From the NCBI GenBank assembly GCA_964343805.1, contig CAYFLR010000095.1, forward strand, positions 1 to 15,872: 15,872 nucleotides of DNA, given 5' to 3'. Each line of letters starts with the position of its first letter. Position 1 is the first letter of the stretch. Source of the stretch: CAYFLR01 sp964343805 (GTDB lineage: Bacteria > Bdellovibrionota_B > Oligoflexia > CAYFLR01). The translations under genes and the position numbers were made by a program. The notes below the pieces were generated by a model, which saw only the letters and a list, made by a program, of their open reading frames with translations, ran no database searches and was not told where the DNA came from. This document shows, one piece after another, positions 6,195 to 13,710 of this stretch.

Positions 6195-7943
6195 ATGAAA
6201 ATGAAAATTATAAAAGTTGTTTGGATCTTTCTAGTTACAGTCCTTAGTTTTATATCATGTAATTCTAGTCATAATAATGACATTAAAACCTCAACCGGAA
6301 ATGAATTCAACTCAGTGGGTGACAATGGAATCTCAGGTGTTGATCTTTCTTTTTTTATATCACCCTCATCTGCCTATCTTATGGAAGAGCTAGAGGAAGG
6401 TAGGTCTTGTAAAATTCCTGCTCCTGCTGCTGCATCTTCTTGCCCTCTCAATATTTCAACCGGATATGGAAGTGAATTCATTCGATTAGAAGAGTCGGGT
6501 GAATATGGCAAGAAAACGGAACTCTTTGAACTCATCGGGGTGAAGGAAGAGGTTCAAAATCCTGAGTTGGTGAGGTTGGAGAAAAAAGGTTATTTTCTTA
6601 CTGCAAAATACTTATTTGTTCCATTTGATAGAGACGATGCTCGGGGTACAGTGATTCATCTTAAGGCTTCTCTTAAAGAAGATCAAGGGGGGCAAGGAAG
6701 TGGGTTTTGGTTAATAAAAAACAGAGGTGAAATCCGAACTTCTAGGCTTATAGCTAAGATTAATACCGCCAATGGAAGTGAGGGTTTGATTTTTGAGATG
6801 CTCTTTGACTTGGAACTTGAATCACCCGTTCCTTTGACTACGAGCCCTTATACTCCTCATCTATTCAAAGATGAACAGAGCCTTTCGGTAGAACAATTTC
6901 TAAACAATTTAAGTGGAGTGGATCATGAAGTCGCTGAATCTATTTTGGATCATCAATGTCAAAGGTTTAACCTAGGCTGTGATTTCACAATCCAGCCAGA
7001 AGAGAGTACTTTCTCTTTAGTGTCTTCAACTTGCTCACTATCTGAAGAGATGAAAGATCCCCTATTTAGTTCAGTTTCATGTGCGGGAGAGGATGGCCCC
7101 GTTACATCAGGAACTGTCAAAAGTAGTGACGCCATTTTTCAAGAAATGGCCTACTCGCTAAATAGCCAAATTATGGCCAGCCGGCAAATTAGCTACGACC
7201 CTTATTCTAGCTATGCTCTGGTTAGGAGCTATAACACCGAATGTATTATAGGAAAAAGTGCCGAAGCTGGTTTAGCGGGTGGTGCTTTTGGAATGATTGC
7301 AGCAGAATTGGCCTCCAAAGGTTGTATTACTGGTGGGGTTGTGGTTGGGGTGGCTACTGCGGGTGGTGGGTTTGCAGCTGCAGCTACCTGTGGGGTAATC
7401 GATGCAACTCAGCTAGATAGCGGAGTTGGATTTGTATTGGGTTCTATTACGGGCATTCTTGGCAGCATGGGAACCATACTTGACCAATGCAGTGATCAAA
7501 ACTTTAATCATCATCTTCCTACAGAGGGAATCCTGAGCTTACCAGTATTTGGAGGAGATGGAAGCCGGTCTCAAGTGAGAGTCCTTTTACGAAATGATGA
7601 AGGTGATGATCAAGAGGCTGAAGAAGATGGAGAAGGGAGTGTCGCAGATAAGCTAGAAGAAGAAATTGCTCATCTTCCTCCTAACGAAAAAGTTGCCAGA
7701 ATTAGAGAGACAGCAGATAGGGTTGCTGATAAAAAGGGTTGGGATAGGAATAAAGTTTTAGAAAGAAAGAATAGGGGTAGAAGAATCTATTCTGATAGAA
7801 AAAACCATTACTCTGTGGATACCCAGCATGGTCGTTTGGAAAAGCATAATCAACGAGGAAAGCATTTAGGTGAATATGATATGGACTTAAGACCTACTAA
7901 AGAGGCGGATCCTTCTGGTGGTCACGATATCATTACTAAATGA
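6195..7943 (+). CDS. Lipoprotein polymorphic toxin with C-terminal colicin E3-type 16S rRNase domain
   Basis: 582 residues from ATG 6195 (AGG at 6186-6188; ATG 6201 is also possible). Hydrophobic leader and lipobox FISC with Cys22, then Asn. Residues about 30-340 match nothing I recognise. Residues about 349-432 form a Gly/Ala-rich hydrophobic segment with several GxxxG spacings. An acidic linker (about 466-482) leads to the toxin domain (about 510-582). Its core, GRRIYSDRKNHYSVDTQHGRLE then GKHLGEYD, matches colicin E3 (RKIYEWDSQHGELE, GQHLGSFD). The catalytic Asp510, His513 and Glu517 of colicin E3 correspond to D542, H545 and E549. Colicin E3 cuts 16S rRNA at the decoding site and stops translation. 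The colicin Glu515 position is Arg here. A small gene 12 nt downstream is the likely immunity gene. The lipoprotein plus C-terminal nuclease layout resembles myxobacterial SitA toxins. Confidence 0.85.
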   Translation: MKMKIIKVVWIFLVTVLSFISCNSSHNNDIKTSTGNEFNSVGDNGISGVDLSFFISPSSAYLMEELEEGRSCKIPAPAAASSCPLNISTGYGSEFIRLEESGEYGKKTELFELIGVKEEVQNPELVRLEKKGYFLTAKYLFVPFDRDDARGTVIHLKASLKEDQGGQGSGFWLIKNRGEIRTSRLIAKINTANGSEGLIFEMLFDLELESPVPLTTSPYTPHLFKDEQSLSVEQFLNNLSGVDHEVAESILDHQCQRFNLGCDFTIQPEESTFSLVSSTCSLSEEMKDPLFSSVSCAGEDGPVTSGTVKSSDAIFQEMAYSLNSQIMASRQISYDPYSSYALVRSYNTECIIGKSAEAGLAGGAFGMIAAELASKGCITGGVVVGVATAGGGFAAAATCGVIDATQLDSGVGFVLGSITGILGSMGTILDQCSDQNFNHHLPTEGILSLPVFGGDGSRSQVRVLLRNDEGDDQEAEEDGEGSVADKLEEEIAHLPPNEKVARIRETADRVADKKGWDRNKVLERKNRGRRIYSDRKNHYSVDTQHGRLEKHNQRGKHLGEYDMDLRPTKEADPSGGHDIITK

Positions 7944-7955
7944 ATAGGGGAATTG

Positions 7956-8279
7956 ATGAAATGGAATAAACTGATAGAATCATCACAAAATACTTTAGAA
8001 CGAGGTGCCCTTTTTCGTACCCCTGCCAAGTGGCCCTATGAGCAGAAAGTAGATTTTATGCTCATGGAAAGCCCCAATTCTGAAAGTGGCTTTGGCTTAT
8101 GGGTCACTTCTGGCTATAAAGCGGGTCTAATACTCGTTCAACTCCCTAAAGAGGCCTTGTATAAAAAAGAGAGAGCTATTAGTTGTCAGTGGATGAAGGA
8201 GAACTGGCAGAAATGGATCTACCCAGACTCCACTCCTGAGCAAGTCATATTTACAGATCATTATCTCGTTGGTGAATAA
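7956..8279 (+). CDS. Probable immunity protein for the E3-type toxin (Imm45-like)
   Basis: 107 residues from ATG 7956, with AGGGG at 7946-7950, 5 nt upstream; TTG 7953 is an alternative. It has no signal peptide, so it is cytoplasmic, where an rRNase inhibitor must act. It starts 12 nt after the toxin stop, the usual toxin-immunity arrangement. The protein is rich in aromatics (KWPYEQKVDFML, WMKENWQKWIYP) with an alternating hydrophobic core (GLWVTSGYKAGLILVQLP) that suggests a beta-rich fold. It does not resemble the 84-residue, strongly acidic colicin E3 immunity protein; acidic and basic residues are about equal. From memory the GYKAGLI and W..NW.KWIYP pattern fits immunity family Imm45. 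The immunity role rests on position and size; the family label is tentative. Confidence 0.7.
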   Translation: MKWNKLIESSQNTLERGALFRTPAKWPYEQKVDFMLMESPNSESGFGLWVTSGYKAGLILVQLPKEALYKKERAISCQWMKENWQKWIYPDSTPEQVIFTDHYLVGE

Positions 8280-8367
8280 GCCTTTCACCTTGTATTGAAG
8301 TTTCCTCCTCTCAAAGATATAATAAGTAAAACTCACTAAAAACCTCAAGCAAGGAGCGAGCTTGATC

Positions 8368-10284
8368 ATGGCAAAGCGTATAATAGCCTGTTTTACTTTG
8401 ATATTCTTTCTGTCTGTCCTCAGTTTGTCACCCGTATTTGCTGAATCCGGTAATAAATGCTCAGATCTGAAGGCTCAAGAGAGCTCTCAAAAAGAGGGCC
8501 GGTTTGGTTTTCAAAGGCTGAAACAAATCTTCAAAAATAAATTAAGAAAGCATATCAAACCCAAAGAAGCCGCTCTGCTTACTACCGCAGCCCTTGCCTT
8601 AATGCCAGAAATAGCAAAAGCAGCTGAAAAAGCCGGAGTCGATGGGAATAGCAGTATGCTCCATGATGCTCTGATTTATACTGGGGTCATTGGAGGTGTT
8701 TCTGCGCTTTCAGCGGTGGTGTCATCTACTGAGGCAGCCATCCTTTCTGTGGATCGAGCCAAGGTGCAAAATTTAGCTATGCAAGGAGATAAAGGAGCCA
8801 AAAGACTGCTGACGGTATTGGATCATATTGAAGATTACATTCCTACCTTGGTGGTGCTTAATAATCTTATAAATACCCCTGGGGCGATTGCCATGGCCAA
8901 TTTTGGTGATCCCTTGTTGGGTTCCACCCTTTCTACTGCGGTCAGTACCGGGTCCATAATGTTTATAGGGGAAGATTTAGGAAAGCAGGTGGGGGTTACT
9001 AAGAATATTGAGTTAGCAAAGCTTTCCACCAAAGTTCTTCCTCTTGCTAGAACTGCCTTTACCTATGTCATTCCCATCATACCTCTGATGAAGGTTCATT
9101 CTAAATTTGGCAAGAAACTGATCGAACGGGCCAGTTTCGGTAAGATAAAGTTCCGACCAGAAGTGGAAATTGAAGGAAAAGAAGAAATTCGTCAGTATCT
9201 GAAGGCTATGTTTTTAAGTGGAGTACTGAAAGGGGATACCTACTATGCTCTCAAGTCGATTTTAAATTTTGATGGCATAACTATAAAGCAGATTCTAGAA
9301 ACTAAAATGAAAGGGCTAGATGAAGGGACCCCAGCTATCAAATTCTTTAATAGCGATATGACCATTAAAGATGCCAATAAGGCGCTTGAAAAAATGGATT
9401 ACTCTCGTATTCCTGTTTTGGAAGAGGGGGGAGCCAATGATGTGCCAAAGATTACCGGGATCTGTTTTCGTGATGATATTCGCAGGGCGGCACAAGACCC
9501 CCGTTATTTAGAGCAACCTATATCCGTAATAACTTCAAGGATGGTAGAAATTACTTCAGTAGAGGATACTGCCAGAACCCTTTTAAAGCATTTTATCTAT
9601 GGCAAGAGACATTTAAGTATTGTGATGGACGGCAATAAGATTCGGGGGGTGGTGACCTTGGAGGATATCTTTGAAACCATCATTGGACAAAAAATCCTGG
9701 GCGAAGCAGATTATCGAGAAAACTTGGTGGAAGTTCGAAGAGATATAAAGGATGTAGATGAGAGTTTGGAGTCTCGGGTTCGCAGAGAGATGGATAAAAT
9801 CCAAAAACAAATCGATGTTTTGCAAAACCCTATGTGGATCCAAAGGCTATTGAGTCGAAAATCTAAGAGAGAAGCTCAGCTCTCTGATCTGGAGAAGCAG
9901 GGTGAAGCCATAAGGGAAAAATACTATCGACTGTCTACGGAAGAGAAATTAGAGATTTTTGATGCCATCTGGTTTGATAGATATGAGTCTCAAAAGTCAG
10001 ATTTTGATCTTCTTCTTTATAAAAAATATACTCATCATCAGCGATTATCCTGGATGTTGCAGCGAGAAGCCCCTCATGAGTATCAAGTCCTCAATGATAA
10101 TTTGGTGAAAATACTTACAGAAAGAGCTATTTCAACTAGGGATAGCCGGGTGCAAGAATCTCCTGATAATAAATATAATTGGGTGCGTGAAAGAATGTTG
10201 ACCTATTTAGGTGAACTACCACTTAATAGGCAATTGGCTTTTAAAAAGGTCTATGTGAATGAGATCCATAAGGATGCGAAGTAA
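8368..10284 (+). CDS. CNNM/CorC-like membrane protein: signal peptide, DUF21, CBS pair, coiled-coil tail
   Basis: 638 residues from ATG 8368; AAGGAG at 8351-8356 lies 11 nt upstream, so in-frame TTG 8362 is a real alternative. A Sec-like signal peptide ends near SPVFA. A basic segment (about 38-55) leads to a DUF21-like transmembrane region: TEAAILSVDRAKVQNLAMQGDKGAKRL, LNNLINTPG and FIGEDLGKQVGV. These match the CNNM motifs for the Ala-Glu helix, the NN pair and GExxPK, the last altered to GEDLGK. A tandem CBS pair follows (about 295-440), with YSRIPVLEEG and RGVVTLEDIFETIIG. The family is implicated in Mg2+ or other cation efflux, with the CBS pair sensing nucleotides. The usual C-terminal CorC_HlyC domain is absent; instead there are about 190 charged residues predicted helical or coiled-coil. 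Family clear, transport role uncertain. Confidence 0.85.
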   Translation: MAKRIIACFTLIFFLSVLSLSPVFAESGNKCSDLKAQESSQKEGRFGFQRLKQIFKNKLRKHIKPKEAALLTTAALALMPEIAKAAEKAGVDGNSSMLHDALIYTGVIGGVSALSAVVSSTEAAILSVDRAKVQNLAMQGDKGAKRLLTVLDHIEDYIPTLVVLNNLINTPGAIAMANFGDPLLGSTLSTAVSTGSIMFIGEDLGKQVGVTKNIELAKLSTKVLPLARTAFTYVIPIIPLMKVHSKFGKKLIERASFGKIKFRPEVEIEGKEEIRQYLKAMFLSGVLKGDTYYALKSILNFDGITIKQILETKMKGLDEGTPAIKFFNSDMTIKDANKALEKMDYSRIPVLEEGGANDVPKITGICFRDDIRRAAQDPRYLEQPISVITSRMVEITSVEDTARTLLKHFIYGKRHLSIVMDGNKIRGVVTLEDIFETIIGQKILGEADYRENLVEVRRDIKDVDESLESRVRREMDKIQKQIDVLQNPMWIQRLLSRKSKREAQLSDLEKQGEAIREKYYRLSTEEKLEIFDAIWFDRYESQKSDFDLLLYKKYTHHQRLSWMLQREAPHEYQVLNDNLVKILTERAISTRDSRVQESPDNKYNWVRERMLTYLGELPLNRQLAFKKVYVNEIHKDAK

Positions 10285-10286
10285 AC

Positions 10287-12433
10287 TTATCTTTTAAGTA
10301 ATTCCTCAACTAAATCCTTTAATTCTTTAACTTCCGCTTTGAGCTGTTTGATTTGCTGCTCTTGTAGGCTCATCGTCTTGCTTAATTCAAAACACTGCTC
10401 TCTGGTTTCTTCTAGTTCGAGACCCTGAGATTCAATGAGGCTTTGCTGCTCTTTGGTGGCTTCTACCAAGGGTGCGATTAAGTTTGCGTATTGAACTGAT
10501 TTAAATCCAGTCACAGGATTGGTATTAACCAGTTCTGGAAGGACCTCTTCCACCTCTTGAGCGATAAATCCGATGTCTTTCTTCTCGCTCTCTTTCCAAG
10601 TAAAGTGGACTCCTTCTAGTTTCATAACAGTTTCAATCCCATCCACCTTGTGGATGTCTTTTTTGAGTCTCCGATCTGAGGTGTAATTAAAAATAGCCGC
10701 TTCCACTGTATTAAATTTCGATGTGTTATTGGGATCAACATAATAATTGGTCTGGTCGTCTAAGTCTTTAAATATACTTGCTATGACTGCGCCAGAAGCT
10801 GATGTAGTTAAACCACTGACACCACTAATACTACCGCCTGTGATGCTAACGTTATTTGAGGCTTGAGTTGCTATTGATCCAAGACCTAGGTTGCTTCGAG
10901 CTGTACTGGAATTGGGAAAAGTCGAATCGGGTAAAACTGCGGATCCGTTTAATTGAAGAATTTGGCTTGCGCCAGTGCCGTACATTATATTGGTATACGA
11001 TCCTGCATTTGTTCTGATCATGACCCCATTGCTGGCAAAATCTCCATCCATGAGGGCACCTGATGCCGCCACATTAGTAGCGTCAGTTACATCAGCGGAT
11101 GCTTCTATGTTGGTTAATTTGTTTCTTTCTGTAGTGGTTATAATACTCCCACTTCCTTCATCGGTTATGTTACCTAATTTGGTTCTTTCGGCGGAGGTGA
11201 TAATGCTTCCACTTCCAACTGCAGAGACATCTGCCAAATCAGTTACACTGCTTCCCGTTTTATCAATTTTGGCCCAACCAATAGCCGCACTGGTATTTAT
11301 ATCCTCGTTCATGATGGTGTCATTAGTGATCTCATTACTCTCAATAGTTGAACCAAGGGCTGCTGCTCCAATACCAGTAAGTAAGGAGCCATCTCCGATA
11401 AAGCGCACCGCTTTCACATCTCCAGCCACATCTAAAAGGCTTGCGGGATCAGTGGTTCCAATACCCACATTTCCATTGTCATTGATAGATAGTCTGATTT
11501 CATCATTGTTTTGTACGATATTAAAATTATTGCTATTTTCGTTAAGTCGGATACTCCAGACCTCTTCATCATTGGCTTGAAAAGAGATTCCAGCAAATCC
11601 ATCATTATTNNNNNNNNNNGGAACTCTTCATGAGTGTGCTCTGCAAGTAAGGCAGCTAAGTTTAAGAGACTTCCAGAGGAGTTTGAATTATTATTGTCAT
11701 TTCCGCCGCTGATTAACTCTTCCGATACGGAGCCTGCGGTTTGTCCTTCTGAAAAGCTATATAATTCCTCCTTGGTAACAGGATTGGAAAGTATCGCATC
11801 GAATTCTTCTCCCTGTACCGCTTTTTGTCCAAGGTCATTGAGCTCGATATCTTTGCATGGGTCTTTGGAAATAGAGCTGGTCCATTTGGAAATGTTTAAA
11901 AGTGTAACCTCTTGGATGATTTCCAGTTCTTCTTTGTGAGTCAGTAAGAAACAAGCCGGAGTAGCTGTCCCGTCCTTAATTATCTCCATATCTATGGGAA
12001 GAACTGAAACGATGGTAATAGGGGCATTGGGGATGGCATCAATGTAAGAAAAGCCTCCGGATATGTCTGCTTTTATAATTTCTGGATTGCTGGAGAAATG
12101 AATTTCGGTATTTGCAATAGTTTTATATTGATTTTCAGGGAGCTGAAGCTCTGCAGTGCCATCCAAAGAGGCATATTGAGGGGTTACAATGGTGTCTTGT
12201 AAATGGGTATACAGATCCTCAAAGTGATCAAAAAGAAGTCCATCCACCACAATGGTCGAATGTATAACCACTTGCCCTACAATTTGGATTTGGACGGTGG
12301 AACCTTTTGCTTTTACTTTGGATTTTTGGGTTTTGTCCACGGCCTTTCGCTGCTCCATATCCATCGGATTACAGCTCTGCAGCCCCAAGAAAAGAATAAA
12401 GAAGAAAACGATACTCAGTCCTAAATAATTCAC
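10287..12433 (-). CDS. Lipoprotein / tail-fibre-like surface protein with C-terminal S74 intramolecular chaperone (interrupted by N gap)
   Basis: One gene on the minus strand, split only by the Ns at 11610-11619. It starts at GTG 12433 with a signal peptide and lipobox LQSC (Cys21). About 270 residues of unrecognised sequence reach HTHEEF at the gap. The other side opens in frame with NNDGFAGISFQANDEEVWSI and runs to the stop at 10287. That part is a phage tail-fibre-like body (NDNGNVGIGTTDPASLLDV, repeats of GSGSIIT..ER.KL..I, NLGLGSIATQ). An S74 domain then follows with SDRRLKKDI, DIGFIAQEVEEVLPELV and VQYANLIAPLVEATKEQQ, plus a terminal coiled coil. S74 domains trimerise fibres and cut themselves off at the Ser of SDxRLK. 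A lipid-anchored trimeric adhesin is the likely product. No phage genes surround it. Stops 2 nt from the convergent CNNM gene. Confidence 0.87.
11106..11216 (-). repeat. Two tail-fibre repeats (GSGSIIT..ER.KL..I)
   Basis: GSGSIITSAERTKLGNI and GSGSIITTTERNKLTNI occur 20 residues apart, at 11216-11166 and 11156-11106. Such repeats are common in phage tail fibres and bacterial trimeric fibres. The DNA is also similar, a possible site of recombination. Confidence 0.7.
11610..11619. other. Assembly gap of 10 Ns inside the S74 surface protein gene
   Basis: Ten Ns separate two open frames that differ in phase but join logically as one protein. The run is probably a placeholder of unknown true length, so the frame change is not evidence of a pseudogene. 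Confidence 0.97.
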
Positions 12434-12598
12434 TTACATTTCCAAATTTAAGTAAAAGAAGTCTCTAATCTATTTTTCGATATATATGAGATGTTACTTT
12501 AGTATGTGTGTTTTATTCAATGGATACAGGTGGTTATGGGGCGTGATGAGGGGGGGGTAAATAGGGCCATAAATTAAAATTACATTCTAATGAACGAA

Positions 12599-13603
12599 CT
12601 ATTCTTTGGCAAAAAGAACTAATGAGTCAAATACTTTAGGAATGACTTCTTCATGATCCATTCTAATCAGCTCTTTAGTTGAATAATCTAGCACCAGCAA
12701 GTCTAATACTTGGTAACCCAAACAGTAGCCAATTCGGGGGATGGGAAGAGTTGTTTTGCCTGCGCCAAACCATTTGCGATAAAGTTTAGGGAGGTTTACA
12801 TCACCTGTGAGCTTTATATCTTCTAAGAACAATTGAGACCACTTAGGAATATTTTCTTCATTGCAGTTTTCTGCTAGGTATTTATCCATCATTACAAATT
12901 CAAATGAGGTGCCTGCCACCATTACTTCACTCATGTAAGACGCGATTCCTTCCATGTAGATGAATTTCAATAGAGTTCTAGGTACAGCTTCGTTGAGCTC
13001 CTCGATATTTGAAGCGAGTACATGGAGGGCATGGGTAAATTCATGGGCCACGAGAGCGGGGAGATCATTCAAAATATAGCTACCGGGGATTAATTCCGGT
13101 GTGAGTAGGATTTGGGCGATAAAATCCATGCCAAACATAACCACAATCGTTCGTTTCCCATCCTTCATCGTTTTATCAACTCTGCCATTAAAACCCATAA
13201 GAGAGGGCATGGCATAGACTTCAACTGTGTCAAAATCGATGTCGGGGTTTTGGGCTACAAATTCGTTTAGTAGAGGGGGGACTTGCTCTTCAAAGATGTC
13301 AAATTGATCAAGGATATCTTCTTTTAATCGAAATAGGTGGGGGAGGTTTCTTTTTAGATTCTCTTCTCGCAGTTTTTCCCAATTAGGAAGGTCATTTTTT
13401 TGAAAGATAACTTGCTCGTAAACATCGGTGGCCTTACTTTCGAGATGGGTTAACCATAAATCTTGTTGAGTTTGTTCATCCTTACCTTCTGCTAAATTTA
13501 TAAATTCTACAAAGCCTTGTTTGAGGCTATGGTACTTAATTCCTTCATCAGCGTGTAGGGCTGTTGATAGTAGAAAAAATAGAGCAGTGATGAGCAGGCG
13601 CAT
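12599..13603 (-). CDS. Secreted HExxH zinc metalloprotease-like protein (DUF2268-like)
   Basis: 334 residues from ATG 13603, with GGGAG about 7 nt upstream. A signal peptide (MRLLITALFFLLSTALHA) is followed by about 160 charged, helical residues. The active-site motif is HEFTH (H187, E188, H191). The third zinc ligand is probably E218 in YMEGIASYMSE, a gluzincin spacing of about 27 residues. This HExxH...EGxAxY layout is seen in DUF2268-type putative proteases. The protein is expected in the periplasm or outside the cell; the substrate is unknown. It lies downstream of the exported UDPGP-like gene on the same strand, 107 nt away, with a 21-bp palindrome between them. Confidence 0.8.
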   Translation of the reverse strand: MRLLITALFFLLSTALHADEGIKYHSLKQGFVEFINLAEGKDEQTQQDLWLTHLESKATDVYEQVIFQKNDLPNWEKLREENLKRNLPHLFRLKEDILDQFDIFEEQVPPLLNEFVAQNPDIDFDTVEVYAMPSLMGFNGRVDKTMKDGKRTIVVMFGMDFIAQILLTPELIPGSYILNDLPALVAHEFTHALHVLASNIEELNEAVPRTLLKFIYMEGIASYMSEVMVAGTSFEFVMMDKYLAENCNEENIPKWSQLFLEDIKLTGDVNLPKLYRKWFGAGKTTLPIPRIGYCLGYQVLDLLVLDYSTKELIRMDHEEVIPKVFDSLVLFAKE

Positions 13604-13645
13604 TTAAATTCTCCCGTAATTACAGGTGTTTGGTAAAAGATGAAA

Positions 13646-13666
13646 ATTCAGATAAATTATCTGAAT
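13646..13666. promoter_or_regulatory. Perfect 21-bp palindrome ATTCAGATAA-A-TTATCTGAAT
   Basis: Perfect 10-bp arms around one base lie 43 nt upstream of the metalloprotease start and 45 nt after the stop of the upstream gene. On the minus strand it is followed by TTTCATCTTTT, so it could be a weak terminator for the 13711-15492 gene. Alternatively its symmetry suits a dimeric regulator controlling the protease gene. Structure seen; role inferred. Confidence 0.5.
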
Positions 13667-13710
13667 AATCGGATATTTAACATGTATGATGGGGTGCTGT
13701 CAAATTGGGT

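Noticed and set aside
6195..8279. Classical colicin operon
   Set aside because: No receptor/translocation domains, lysis gene or plasmid features; the toxin has a lipoprotein leader instead.
8127..8369. Minus-strand 80-residue open frame over the immunity gene end
   Set aside because: Mostly antisense to the immunity gene, with no start context or motif.
10975..11580. Plus-strand 201-residue open frame with hydrophobic content
   Set aside because: It mirrors the fibre region of the S74 gene; low-complexity coding produces open antisense frames and it has no ribosome binding site or known motif.
10287..12433. Prophage remnant
   Set aside because: The S74/tail-fibre part is fused to a lipoprotein signal and no capsid, terminase, integrase or lysis genes are present.
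12434..12598. RNA gene or small ORF between the S74 and protease genes
   Set aside because: AT-rich with a G8 tract but no stable stem, promoter or coding signal that I can support.
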